A DNA stretch of 54,875 nt, from positions 1 through 54,875 of the forward strand of contig NZ_LZIC01000057.1 of NCBI RefSeq assembly GCF_001667185.1, written 5' to 3'. Below, piece by piece: positions 8,153-16,970 of the stretch. This DNA comes from Mycobacterium sp. 852002-50816_SCH5313054-b. Its GTDB lineage: Bacteria > Actinomycetota > Actinomycetes > Mycobacteriales > Mycobacteriaceae. How positions within the stretch are numbered: position 1 is the stretch's first letter; each line of letters opens with the position of its first letter. The notes under the pieces were generated by a model that saw only the letters and a list, made by a program, of their open reading frames with translations, did no database searches and had not been told where the DNA came from. Both the position numbers and the translations under genes were made by a program.

Positions 8153-10546
8153 ATGGCCGACCCGCTGCTCGATGGCGTGCGCGTCCTCGACTTGTCGAGC
8201 GGCGACGCCGCCGCGGTGACGCGGCTGTTCGCCGACCTGGGCGCCGACGTGCTCAAGGTGGAACCTCCCGGCGGCAACCTGGGACGCGACGAATTGCCGA
8301 CGCTGGCCGGCGCGAGCATCCCGTTCGCCGTGCACAACGCCAACAAGCGCAGCGCCATGCTGGACCCGCTCGAGGAGGACGACTGCTACCGGTTGCTCGG
8401 CCTCGCCGGCGAGGCCGACATCGTCGTGGACAGTGGCCTCGACGGGCTGGCCGCCGCGTTCGGCGCGCCGGGCCCGGACTTGGCCGCCCGCTACCCGCAC
8501 CTGGTGGTGCTCTCGATCACCGACTTCGGCGCGACAGGCCCGCGGTCGTTGTGGCGCGCCACCGACGCGGTGCTGTACGCGATGTGCGGCTCGCTGTCGC
8601 GATCCGGTCCCGCCACCGGCACCCCGGTGTTGCCGCCCGACGGTATCGCGTCGTCCACCGCCGCCGTGCAGGCGGCGTGGGCCGCACTCGTCGCCTACTA
8701 CAACCGATTACGTTGCGGCACCGGAGATTACATCGATTTCTCGCGGTTCGACGCCGTCGTGATGGCGCTCGACCCGGCGTTCGGCGCGCACGGGCAGGCC
8801 GCCGCCGGCGTCCGCGGCGCCGGGCGATGGCGGGGACGGCCGAAAAACCAGGACGCGTATCCGATCCTGCCGTGCCGGGACGGCTACGTCCGGTTGTGTG
8901 TCATGGCGCCGCGGCAGTGGCGCGGCCTGCGGCGCTGGCTGGGCGAGCCCGGAGACTTCCAAGACCCCAAGTACGACGCGATCGCCGCCCGCTTTGCGGC
9001 CTGGCCCGAGATCAGCATGCTGGTGCGGGCCCTGTTCGCCGAGCAGACGATGAAGGACCTGGTGGCCGCCGGACAGGCGCACGGGGTGCCGATCGCCGAG
9101 GTGCTGCCGCCGTCGTGGGTGCTGGGTTCCGAACATTTCCAGGCCGTGGGCGCGATCACGGAGGCCGAACTCGTCCCCGGGGTGCGCACCCGCGTCCCCA
9201 CCGGTTATTTCGTCGTCGACGGCCAGCGCTCGGGCTTTCGCGCGCCGGCGCCGACCGCGGGTGCGGACGACCCGTATTGGCGCGGCAATCCGGTGGTGGT
9301 GCCGGCCCCGTTGGGCAGGGTCGGCGAGCAGCCGCTGGCGGGGCTGCGGATTCTCGACCTCGGCATCATCGTCGCCGGCGGCGAGCTGGGCCGGCTGTTC
9401 GGCGACCTGGGCGCCGAGGTCATCAAGGTCGAAAGCGCCGATTACCCGGACGGACTGCGGCAGGCCCGCGCCGGTGACGCCATGAGCGAGTCGTTCGCGT
9501 GGACCCACCGCAATCAGCTCGGGCTCGGTCTGGACCTGCGCAGCGAGGCGGGCAAGGACGTGTTCGGCCGGCTGGTCGCGGAGGCCGATGCGGTATTCGC
9601 CAATTTCAAGCCGGGAACCCTTACCGCCCTTGGGTTTCCGTACGACACGCTGCGCCGGCTCAACCCGCGGATCGTGCTCGCCGGCAGTAGCGCCTTCGGC
9701 GACACCGGCCCGTGGAGCACCCGGCTGGGCTACGGGCCGCTGGTGCGCGCCGCCACCGGCGTCACCCGGCTGTGGACGTCCGACGATCCCGACGCGGGCG
9801 CCGACGGCGCGCGGCACTCCTTTTACGACGCGACGACGATCTTCCCGGATCATGTGGTCGGGCGGGTGACCGCGATCGCGGCGCTGGCCGCGCTGATCCA
9901 CCGCGACCGGACCGGCCACGGAGCCCACGTCCACATCTCGCAGGCCGAGGTCGTGCTCAATCAGCTCGACACGCTCTACGTCGCCGAGGCCGCGCGGGCC
10001 GCGGGCATCGGCCCGCTCCGCGACGACACCACCCTGCACGCGGTGTGCCCGTGCGCGGGCGACGACGAATGGTGCGTCATCTCGATCGGTTCGGACGACG
10101 AATGGCGCTGCGTGGCAGATTTTTTCGATCACCCACATTGGGCGGACGACCCGCGCTTCGCCACCGGCGAGTCGCGCCTGGCCAACCGCCGCGAGCTGGT
10201 GGAGCTGGTGTCCGCCCTGACCCGCACCCGCACCCCGGTGCGCGTGGCCGAACTGCTGCAATCGTCCGGGATACCGGCCGGGCCGATGAACCGCCCGCCC
10301 GACATCCTGGAGGACCCGCAGCTGGTCAAGCGAAACCTGTTCAGCGACATGGCTCATCCGCTCATCGAGCGGCCGCTGCCGGCGGAAACGGGTCCGGCGC
10401 CGTTTCAGCACATTCCGGCCGCCCCGCAACGCCCGGCGCCACTGCCCGGTCAGGACACCCGGGAGATCTGCCGAGACGTGCTCCGCATGCGCGCCGATGA
10501 GACCGAGCGGCTGATCGACGAGGGCGTGCTGTTCACGAGCGGCTAG
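8153..10546 (+). CDS. Tandem family III CoA-transferase (CaiB/BaiF), Rv1866-like
   Basis: 797 aa, twice the usual family length. Two CaiB/BaiF units are fused: the first from LDGVRVLDLSSGDAAAVTRLFADLGADVLKVE (split here as residues 5-36), the second from about residue 383 with LRILDLGIIVAGG and GDLGAEVIKVE. Family III enzymes move CoA between carboxylic acids through an aspartyl-CoA thioester. The first unit keeps an Asp in SRFDAVVM; the matching site in the second looks like SQAEVVLN, with Glu. It leads a plus-strand set with the thiolase-like gene 42 nt downstream. TACCGT ends 6 nt before the ATG. Matches Rv1866 in size and place. Confidence 0.87.
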   Translation: MADPLLDGVRVLDLSSGDAAAVTRLFADLGADVLKVEPPGGNLGRDELPTLAGASIPFAVHNANKRSAMLDPLEEDDCYRLLGLAGEADIVVDSGLDGLAAAFGAPGPDLAARYPHLVVLSITDFGATGPRSLWRATDAVLYAMCGSLSRSGPATGTPVLPPDGIASSTAAVQAAWAALVAYYNRLRCGTGDYIDFSRFDAVVMALDPAFGAHGQAAAGVRGAGRWRGRPKNQDAYPILPCRDGYVRLCVMAPRQWRGLRRWLGEPGDFQDPKYDAIAARFAAWPEISMLVRALFAEQTMKDLVAAGQAHGVPIAEVLPPSWVLGSEHFQAVGAITEAELVPGVRTRVPTGYFVVDGQRSGFRAPAPTAGADDPYWRGNPVVVPAPLGRVGEQPLAGLRILDLGIIVAGGELGRLFGDLGAEVIKVESADYPDGLRQARAGDAMSESFAWTHRNQLGLGLDLRSEAGKDVFGRLVAEADAVFANFKPGTLTALGFPYDTLRRLNPRIVLAGSSAFGDTGPWSTRLGYGPLVRAATGVTRLWTSDDPDAGADGARHSFYDATTIFPDHVVGRVTAIAALAALIHRDRTGHGAHVHISQAEVVLNQLDTLYVAEAARAAGIGPLRDDTTLHAVCPCAGDDEWCVISIGSDDEWRCVADFFDHPHWADDPRFATGESRLANRRELVELVSALTRTRTPVRVAELLQSSGIPAGPMNRPPDILEDPQLVKRNLFSDMAHPLIERPLPAETGPAPFQHIPAAPQRPAPLPGQDTREICRDVLRMRADETERLIDEGVLFTSG

Positions 10547-10576
10547 TGCCCGGCATCGGCCAAACCCTAGTCACGC

Positions 10577-10582
10577 TAAATT
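10577..10582 (+). promoter_or_regulatory. -10 element for leaderless thiolase-like mRNA
   Basis: TAAATT ends 6 nt before ATG 10589, placing transcription start at or next to the start codon. No ribosome site is present in the short gap. Confidence 0.5.
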
Positions 10583-10588
10583 CGTCGC

Positions 10589-12073
10589 ATGACCGTCGCT
10601 CCCCGGACACCGGTGTTGATCGGCTACGGCCAGGTCAATCACCGGGGTGACATCGACCCCGCGACGCGGTCGGTCGAGCCGGTCGACCTGATGGCCGCCG
10701 CGGCCCGCGAGGCCGCCGACTCGGCGGTGCTCGAGGCCGTCGACTCCATCCGCGTGGTGAACGTGCTGTCGGCGCACTACCGCGATCCCGGGCTGCTGCT
10801 CGGCCAGCGGATCGGTGCCAACGACTTCACCACCCTGTACAGCCCCGTGGGCGGCAACGTGCCGCAGTCGCTGGTCAACCAGGCCTGCCTGGACATCCAG
10901 CGGGGCCGGGCCGGCGTCGTGCTGCTGGCCGGCGCCGAGACCTGGCGCACCCGCAGGGGGCTGAGGGCCAAGGGCGGCAAGCTCGAGTGGACCGTGCAGG
11001 ACGAGTCCGTTCCGTCGGCCCCGGTCAGCGGCGACGACGTCCCGATGGCCGGCGACGCGGAGATCCGGATCGGGCTCGACCGGCCGGCCTACGTCTACCC
11101 GCTGTTCGAACAGGCGCTTCGGATCGCCAACGGCGAGTCGATCGAGGACCACCTCGACCGCATCGGCGAGCTGTGGGCGCGGTTCAACGCCGTCGCGGTC
11201 GGCAACCCGCACGCGTGGATCCGCAAACCGGTGACCGCCGACGAAATCCGGCGGCCCGGGCCGCAGAACCGGATGATCAGCTGGCCGTACACCAAGCTGA
11301 TGAACTCCAACAACATGGTCGACCAGGGCGCCGCGCTGATCTTGACGTCGGTCGAGCAGGCGAAGCGCCTGCAGATCCCCTCCGAGCGGTGGGTTTTCCC
11401 GCACGCGGGCACCGACGCCCACGACACCCCGGCCATCGCCGAGCGCGACGAACTGCACCGCTCGGCGGCGATCCGGATCGCCGGCGCGCGGGCGCTCGAG
11501 CTGGCCGGCCTGGGCACCGATGACGTCGACTACGTCGACCTGTACTCCTGCTTTCCCTCCGCCGTTCAGGTCGCCGCCGCCGAGCTCGGACTGAGCGTCG
11601 ACGACCCCGCCCGCCCGCTCACCGTGACCGGCGGCCTGACGTTCGCCGGCGGCCCGTGGAGCAACTACGTGATGCATTCGATCGCCACCGTGGCCGAGTT
11701 GCTGGTGGCCAATCCCGGACGCCGGGCCCTGATCACGGCCAACGGCGGCTACCTGACCAAACACAGCTTCGGCGTCTACGGCACCGAGCCGCCCGCCGAA
11801 TTCCGTTGGGAGGACGCCCAACCGGCGGTCGACCGCGAGCCCACCCGCGACGGCCTGGTGGAGTGGGAGGGCATCGGGTCCGTCGAAGCGTGGACGACAC
11901 CGTTCGACCGTGACGGAAACCCCGAGAAGGCCTTCGTCTCGGTGCGCACGCCCGACGGATCACGCACCCTGGCCGTCATCGCCGACCCCGCGGCCGCGGA
12001 AGCGACCATGCGCGAAGATATCGGTGGCGCCAAAGTTGCCGTCAGCCCGGACGGCGCCGCGACGCTGCGGTAG
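10589..12073 (+). CDS. Thiolase-like acetyl-CoA acetyltransferase family protein (Rv1867-like)
   Basis: 494 aa. Start ATG 10589. Thiolase-superfamily segments: TPVLIGYGQVN at the N-terminus, LVNQACLDIQRGRAGVVLLAG around the nucleophile region, VDYVDLYSCFPSAVQ and GGLTFAGGPWSNYVMHS near the C-terminal half, with an extra C-terminal domain of about 110 residues of OB-like character. The His of a GGH thiolase motif is not obvious, so carbon-carbon bond activity is uncertain. Same length and place as M. tuberculosis Rv1867. Follows the CoA-transferase and has its own leaderless-type promoter. Confidence 0.85.
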   Translation: MTVAPRTPVLIGYGQVNHRGDIDPATRSVEPVDLMAAAAREAADSAVLEAVDSIRVVNVLSAHYRDPGLLLGQRIGANDFTTLYSPVGGNVPQSLVNQACLDIQRGRAGVVLLAGAETWRTRRGLRAKGGKLEWTVQDESVPSAPVSGDDVPMAGDAEIRIGLDRPAYVYPLFEQALRIANGESIEDHLDRIGELWARFNAVAVGNPHAWIRKPVTADEIRRPGPQNRMISWPYTKLMNSNNMVDQGAALILTSVEQAKRLQIPSERWVFPHAGTDAHDTPAIAERDELHRSAAIRIAGARALELAGLGTDDVDYVDLYSCFPSAVQVAAAELGLSVDDPARPLTVTGGLTFAGGPWSNYVMHSIATVAELLVANPGRRALITANGGYLTKHSFGVYGTEPPAEFRWEDAQPAVDREPTRDGLVEWEGIGSVEAWTTPFDRDGNPEKAFVSVRTPDGSRTLAVIADPAAAEATMREDIGGAKVAVSPDGAATLR

Positions 12074-12104
12074 CCGGCCGAGTACATCATCGCAGGCCAG
12101 CGCG

Positions 12105-12122
12105 CCGTTACCGGGGTAACGG
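12105..12122. promoter_or_regulatory. Perfect palindrome upstream of the Rossmann/PEP-like gene
   Basis: CCGTTACC at 12105-12112 mirrors GGTAACGG at 12115-12122 around GG. It lies 62 nt upstream of the chosen start, with no T tract; operator or weak terminator. Confidence 0.35.
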
Positions 12123-12183
12123 TCGCGTAAGTGCTAGCGACTTGCCTATTGTCAAGACTGGACGTTGGGGGAGGTGGACCCAG

Positions 12184-14322
12184 GTGCAGATCCTGGTTAC
12201 CGACGCCACCGGCGCAGTCGGGCGGCTGGTCGCACGGCAGTTGATAGCTGCTGGGCATGCGGTCACCGGGATCGCTGAGCGCCCCCACCCCTACCTGGAT
12301 CCCGGCGTCGAGTTCGTTTGCGCGCCGCTGCGCCACCCCATCCTGCGAGAGCTGGCCGACGAAGCCGACGCGGTGGTCCACCTGGCCCCGATCGACACCA
12401 GCGCACCCGGCAGCGCGGACATCCACGGCGTCGCGCACGTCACCGACGCCGCAGCGCGCGCGGGCGCCCGGCTGCTCTTCGTCTCCCAGGCCGCGGGCAG
12501 GCCGGAGCTGTATCGGCCGGCCGAGGAGCTGGTGTCCACCAGCTGGGCGCCCAGCCTGGTCGTCCGCATCGCGCCGCCGGTCGGCCGGCAGCTCGACTGG
12601 ATGGTGTGTCGCACCGTGGCCACGCTGCTGCGCGCCAAGGTCTCCACCCAACCGGCCCGTGTCCTGCACCTCGACGACCTGGTGCGCTTCCTGGTCTCGT
12701 CGGTGAACACCGACCGCACCGGCGTGGTCGATCTGGCCACCCCGGACACCACCAACGTGGTCACGGCCTGGCGTCTGCTGCGGTCCGTCGACCCCCGGGC
12801 GCGGCTGAACCGGGTCCGCAGCTGGCCGCAATTGACCCCGGCAATGGACATCGCTGCGGTGCAAGAGGATTGGGGTTTCGAATTCGGCTGGCACGCGCTC
12901 GACGCGATCGCCGACACCGCACGCGGGCTCGCCGGGCGCCGGCTGCACGCCGCGGGTGCGGTCAGCCACGACCGCCAGCTGGCCCTCCCGGTGGAGGTCT
13001 TCCCGCGCCCCCGAGCGTCCGACGACCTGCACAGCGCGGCCCCCGACGGCTTGGAGGGGGAGTTCGACGACCGGATCGATCCGCGGTTCCCGGTGTTCAG
13101 TGCGGCCAGGCTCGCCGGCGCGCTGCCCGGCCCGCTCACCCCGATGACGCTCGACGTCCAGCTCAGCGGTCTGCGCGCGGCCAGCCGGGTGCTGGGTCAC
13201 GTGCTCGCCCTGGGCGGCGTCGTCGACGACGAGTGGGGCAGCAGGGCGATCGCGGTCTTCGGCCACCGCGCCTATGTCGGGGTGTCGGCCAACGTGGTGG
13301 CCGCCGCGCAGCTGCCCGGCTGGGACGAGGACGCGATCGCCCGCCACGCCCTGGCCGACCAGCCGCAGGTGGGCGACGTCCTGCCGTTCGGTGAGCCGAA
13401 GCTGGCGGAGGGAGCGCTCGGGTCGATGGCCAAGGCCGTCGTCGCGGCGCGGTCCCTGACCCTGATGCGACGGCTCAAGCCCGACACCCGCGCCTACAGC
13501 GCGGCCGCCGGGGTGGAACACCTCGACGCCGCGCAGCTGGCGGCGCTGCCCGACGCGGCGCTAGAGGTTCGGGTGCGGCTGCTACGCGACCGCATCCACC
13601 AGGGCTGGATCCTCACGGCGCTGTGGCTGATCGACTCCGGAATCACCGCCGCGGCGCTGGACCACACCCGGGCCGCGTCCAGGATCTCGGGGCTCGGCAT
13701 GATCGTGGAAAGCACCCGCATCGCAGCCGAAACCGCCGAGCTGGCGGCGGCGTTGCGCGGTGACCCGCCGCTACGGGCGCTGGCCGCCGAGGGCAACGTC
13801 GGCAGCATCCGCGCGTTGTCGCCCGAGGCCGCCGCCGCTCTCGATGCCGCCGTCTCCCGGATCGGGCACCGCGGGCCCGGTGAAGCCGAACTGGCCGGCC
13901 GGGTGTTCAGCGACAATCCGGCGATGTTGCTCGTGGCGGCCGCCGAGGTGGCCGCAGCCGCGGAAGCCGCCGCCACGCCGACCGAGCCGGCCCCGCCGAG
14001 GTCACTTGCACGGCGGATGGCCGCCAACTCCCGCGCGTCGCGGGAGCTGGCCCACGACAGCACCATCCGGTTCACCCACGAACTGCGGATGACCCTGCGG
14101 GAGTTGGGATCTCGCCGGGTCGCGACGGATCTGTTCGACTCCGTCGACGATGTGTATTACCTGACGTGCGACGAACTGGTCACCATGCCGGCCGATGCCC
14201 GGTTGCGGATCAAGCGCCGCCGCGCCGAACGGGACCGCTTGCAGGCGCAGCGCCCGCCCGACGTCATCGACGGGGCGTGGACCCCCGTCGATCCGCCTGC
14301 AGCGGAACCGTCATCCGGCTAG
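12184..14322 (+). CDS. Fusion: NAD(P)-binding epimerase-like domain plus PEP-utilising-enzyme-like region (Rv1868-like)
   Basis: 712 aa from GTG 12184, favoured by GGGAGG at 12167-12172 and by the start of the first beta-strand (VQILVTDATGAVGRLVARQL). A TTG at 12142 would add 14 residues. Residues 1 to about 270 look like an NAD-dependent epimerase/dehydratase. The rest resembles the central segment of PEP-synthase or rifampicin-phosphotransferase-like proteins (RAYVGVSANVV, VRLLRDRIHQGWILTALW, DDVYYLTCDELV, then RRAERDRLQAQRPP). No ATP-grasp domain and no phosphohistidine domain are present, so phosphotransfer is unlikely. Function unknown. Ends overlapping the convergent reductase by 12 nt. 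Confidence 0.8.
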   Translation: MQILVTDATGAVGRLVARQLIAAGHAVTGIAERPHPYLDPGVEFVCAPLRHPILRELADEADAVVHLAPIDTSAPGSADIHGVAHVTDAAARAGARLLFVSQAAGRPELYRPAEELVSTSWAPSLVVRIAPPVGRQLDWMVCRTVATLLRAKVSTQPARVLHLDDLVRFLVSSVNTDRTGVVDLATPDTTNVVTAWRLLRSVDPRARLNRVRSWPQLTPAMDIAAVQEDWGFEFGWHALDAIADTARGLAGRRLHAAGAVSHDRQLALPVEVFPRPRASDDLHSAAPDGLEGEFDDRIDPRFPVFSAARLAGALPGPLTPMTLDVQLSGLRAASRVLGHVLALGGVVDDEWGSRAIAVFGHRAYVGVSANVVAAAQLPGWDEDAIARHALADQPQVGDVLPFGEPKLAEGALGSMAKAVVAARSLTLMRRLKPDTRAYSAAAGVEHLDAAQLAALPDAALEVRVRLLRDRIHQGWILTALWLIDSGITAAALDHTRAASRISGLGMIVESTRIAAETAELAAALRGDPPLRALAAEGNVGSIRALSPEAAAALDAAVSRIGHRGPGEAELAGRVFSDNPAMLLVAAAEVAAAAEAAATPTEPAPPRSLARRMAANSRASRELAHDSTIRFTHELRMTLRELGSRRVATDLFDSVDDVYYLTCDELVTMPADARLRIKRRRAERDRLQAQRPPDVIDGAWTPVDPPAAEPSSG

Positions 14323-15555
14323 ATCGGCCAGCGGCGACTGCGGATCCGTCAGCTTGTCGACATCGACGGATGTCTGCGAACGGATGAGGGTTTTGACGTC
14401 GTCGAGCACATCCCAGACGTTGACGTTCATCCCGGCCAGCACCCGATTGTCGCCGTCCAGCCAGAATGCGACGAATTCACGGCCGGCAACGTCGCCACGG
14501 AACACCACCCGCTCGAAGCTGGGCGCGTGGCCGACGTATTCCATTCCGAGGTCGTATTGATCGGTGAAAAAGTAGGGCAGCTCGGCGTATTCGGCTGGGT
14601 TGCCGAGCATTCCGGCCGCGGCGACGGCCGGTTGCTTGAGCGCGTTGGCCCAGTGCTCGGTGCGGATCCGGGTACTGAACAGCGGGTGTTCGGCCGCGGC
14701 GATGTCGCCGACCGCGAAGATGTCGGGATCGCTGGTGCGCAACGCCGCATCGACCAGAACCCCGCCTCGAGAGCCTGAATCCACCGCCAATCCGGCCCGC
14801 TCGGCGAGTTCGACGTTCGGCTTGGCGCCCACGGCGACCAGCACGGCGTCCGCGGCAACCGTCGACCCGTCGCGCATGCGCAGACCGGTGGCCGGGCCGG
14901 CGGCACCGCCGGTGATCTCTTCGACCTGCGCCTCTAGCCGCAGGTCCACGCCGTGCTCGCGATGCAGGTTGGCAAACACTTCCCCGACGGTGTCGCCGAG
15001 CGCGGCCACCAGCGGTTGTTTCGCCGTCTCGACCACGGTCACTTCCACACCGCGCTGGCGGGCGCCCGCGGCCACCTCCAGGCCGATCCACCCCGCGCCC
15101 ACGACCGCCAGCGAAGATCCCTCGGCGAGAACAGAATCCAGCGCCACGGCGTCGTCATAGGTCCGCAGGTAGTGAACCCCGTCGGCGTCCGACCCCGGAA
15201 TCGGGGGGCGCCGGGCGGCGGATCCCGTCGCCAGCAAGAGCTTCTCGTAGGACACGCTGGTGCCGTCGGGGAGACCGACGGAGTGGCCAGCGGCGTCAAC
15301 CGACGACACCCGCGTGCCCAGCCTCAGGTCGATGCGGTTATCGCGATACCAGTCGGAGTTCTGCACCGTGAAATCGACCAGTGACTTCTTGCCGGCGAGA
15401 AACTCTTTGGAGAGCGGGGGGCGTTCGTAGGGCAACTGGCCTTCTTCGCAGAACAAGATGATCGAGCCATCAAACCCATTGTCGCGCAAGGCTTCTGCTG
15501 ATTTAGCTCCGGCGAGTCCGCCGCCGACGATGACGAATGTTGTTGACTCGGCCAT
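14311..15555 (-). CDS. FAD-dependent ferredoxin/rubredoxin reductase family oxidoreductase (Rv1869c-like)
   Basis: 414 aa. The FAD Rossmann motif is at the N-terminus (IVGGGLAGAKSAEAL), the NAD(P)H motif in the middle (VVGAGWIGLEVAAGA), and the FAD-contacting TSDPDIFAVGDIA near residue 275. These enzymes pass electrons from NAD(P)H to a small ferredoxin, often for a cytochrome P450. No ferredoxin of that type is adjacent, although two P450 genes lie later in the window. Third gene of a minus-strand run after the HhH and DUF72 genes (13-nt gap). Confidence 0.9.
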   Translation of the reverse strand: MAESTTFVIVGGGLAGAKSAEALRDNGFDGSIILFCEEGQLPYERPPLSKEFLAGKKSLVDFTVQNSDWYRDNRIDLRLGTRVSSVDAAGHSVGLPDGTSVSYEKLLLATGSAARRPPIPGSDADGVHYLRTYDDAVALDSVLAEGSSLAVVGAGWIGLEVAAGARQRGVEVTVVETAKQPLVAALGDTVGEVFANLHREHGVDLRLEAQVEEITGGAAGPATGLRMRDGSTVAADAVLVAVGAKPNVELAERAGLAVDSGSRGGVLVDAALRTSDPDIFAVGDIAAAEHPLFSTRIRTEHWANALKQPAVAAAGMLGNPAEYAELPYFFTDQYDLGMEYVGHAPSFERVVFRGDVAGREFVAFWLDGDNRVLAGMNVNVWDVLDDVKTLIRSQTSVDVDKLTDPQSPLADLAG

Positions 15556-15568
15556 AACCCCAGGTTAC

Positions 15569-16294
15569 TTAGCTCAGGAGTTCACGCAACGACAGCGCGT
15601 TGCGCACCGCGTGGCCGCCGAGGTCGTTGTTGAAGTACATCCACACGTCCTTGCCGGCGCCGTCCCATTCGGTGATCCGGTCGGCCCACTGCCGCAGCTG
15701 GTCGTCCGAGTAGCAACCGGCGTAGATCGCGTCCTGATCCGGGCCGTGCATCCGGACGTACACCAGGTCGGTGGTGGCCCGCGGCACGCACGCCAGCCCG
15801 GCGCCGCTCATCACCACGTATGCGGCGCGGTGCCGTTCCAGCAGCTCGTAGACGGGTTTGTCGTTCCAGGACGGGTGCCGCAACTCGACGGCCACCCGGA
15901 TCGACGCCGGCACGAGCGCCAGGAAGGCGTCCAGGCGCGCGTCGTCGCGCCGTTGCTCGGGGTGCAATTGGACCAGCAGCACCCCGTGGCGATCGCCCAG
16001 CAGCTGCCAGCAGCGTTCGAACCGCTCGATCCAGGGCTCGGGGGAGGAGAGCCGGCGGTAGTGCGTCAGCCCCCGATGCGCCTTGACCGACATCTTGAAC
16101 CCGTCGGGGAGCTGGCCGCGCCATCCGGCGAACGTCGATTCCTTGGGCCATCGATAGAAACTGGCGTTCAGTTCGACGGTGTCGAAAACCTCGATGTAGC
16201 GGGCCAACCGGCGCGCGGACGGCAGGCCGGGCGGGTACAGCACATCCGCCCAGTGGTTGTAGGACCATCCCGACGTGCCGATCCGTACGGTCAA
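15569..16294 (-). CDS. DUF72 (YecE-like) protein
   Basis: 241 aa TIM-barrel-like DUF72 family. Hallmarks: RIGTSGWSYNHW at the N-terminus, FDTVELNASFYRWP, GFKMSVKAHRGLTH, and VYVRMHGPD, followed by WMYFNNDLGGHAVRNAL. Biochemical function is not established. The start codon is TTG at 16294, whose bases overlap the TGA of the upstream HhH gene (TTGA), implying translational coupling. No other in-frame start fits the conserved N-terminus. Confidence 0.85.
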   Translation of the reverse strand: MTVRIGTSGWSYNHWADVLYPPGLPSARRLARYIEVFDTVELNASFYRWPKESTFAGWRGQLPDGFKMSVKAHRGLTHYRRLSSPEPWIERFERCWQLLGDRHGVLLVQLHPEQRRDDARLDAFLALVPASIRVAVELRHPSWNDKPVYELLERHRAAYVVMSGAGLACVPRATTDLVYVRMHGPDQDAIYAGCYSDDQLRQWADRITEWDGAGKDVWMYFNNDLGGHAVRNALSLRELLS

Positions 16295-16926
16295 GCGGCC
16301 ACCCGCCGGCGCACGTCGTCGTCGAGCGCTGCCCGCACGAGCGCGGCCGCCAGCCGCGCATTGGCGCGCGGCGCAAGGGCCCCCAGCCGCGCCGGCTGCG
16401 TGGGCAGACCCAGCTGCTTTGCGGCCGCGATGGCGCGCTCGTCGAAGTGCGGCCGCACCCAGGTCCAGACGTCCTGCACCTCGCGGAGGAAGATGTCGGC
16501 GCCGGTGCCCCCAATTCCCTTGAATTCCTTGAGCATCCGTTTCGCCGTGGCCACGTCGTGCCGGCTGCGCTCGGCGATGCCGCGCAGATCGCCGGCGTAC
16601 TCGTCGCGCACGAGCTCGGCCATGTCGGTCAGGCGGGTGGCCGAACTTTCGTCGTAGCGCACGTAGTGGGCGCGGCCGAACGCGCTGATCATCGTCTGCC
16701 GGTGGGCGGCCAGGACGGCTTTCGGTGTGCGCAGCCCCGCCTTGAAGAGTTCATGGGCGGCGCGCATGGCGATGGCGGCGTCGATCGGCTTGCTGGCCAG
16801 CATGCACAGCACCAGCAACTGGAACAGCGGCATCGGTTTGTCGCCGATCTTGATCCCGGCCTCGGCCGCGTAGGTCGTCCCGGCGACCTCGAGCAGGCGT
16901 CGCACCAGTTGCTCGCGCTCGTCCAT
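16291..16926 (-). CDS. HhH-GPD / endonuclease III-like protein (Rv1870c-like)
   Basis: 211 aa, all helical. LKEFKGIGGTGADIFLREV fits the helix-hairpin-helix of endonuclease III/MutY proteins, followed by a conserved Asp in VRPHFDERA. The position of the catalytic Lys of bifunctional glycosylases (GVGRKTA) is GIGGTGA here, and no 4Fe-4S cysteine cluster exists at the C-terminus. It may be a monofunctional base-excision enzyme or a non-catalytic DNA-binding relative. Length equals Rv1870c as I recall it. Coupled to the DUF72 gene downstream. Confidence 0.78.
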   Translation of the reverse strand: MDEREQLVRRLLEVAGTTYAAEAGIKIGDKPMPLFQLLVLCMLASKPIDAAIAMRAAHELFKAGLRTPKAVLAAHRQTMISAFGRAHYVRYDESSATRLTDMAELVRDEYAGDLRGIAERSRHDVATAKRMLKEFKGIGGTGADIFLREVQDVWTWVRPHFDERAIAAAKQLGLPTQPARLGALAPRANARLAAALVRAALDDDVRRRVAA

Positions 16927-16970
16927 ACCGCACCGCGTACCCGGGCGGCGTTGGAGCTAACCGGGCGCGG

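Noticed and set aside
11776..13521. 581-codon minus-strand frame
   Set aside because: Lies antisense across two well-supported genes and has no recognisable domain.
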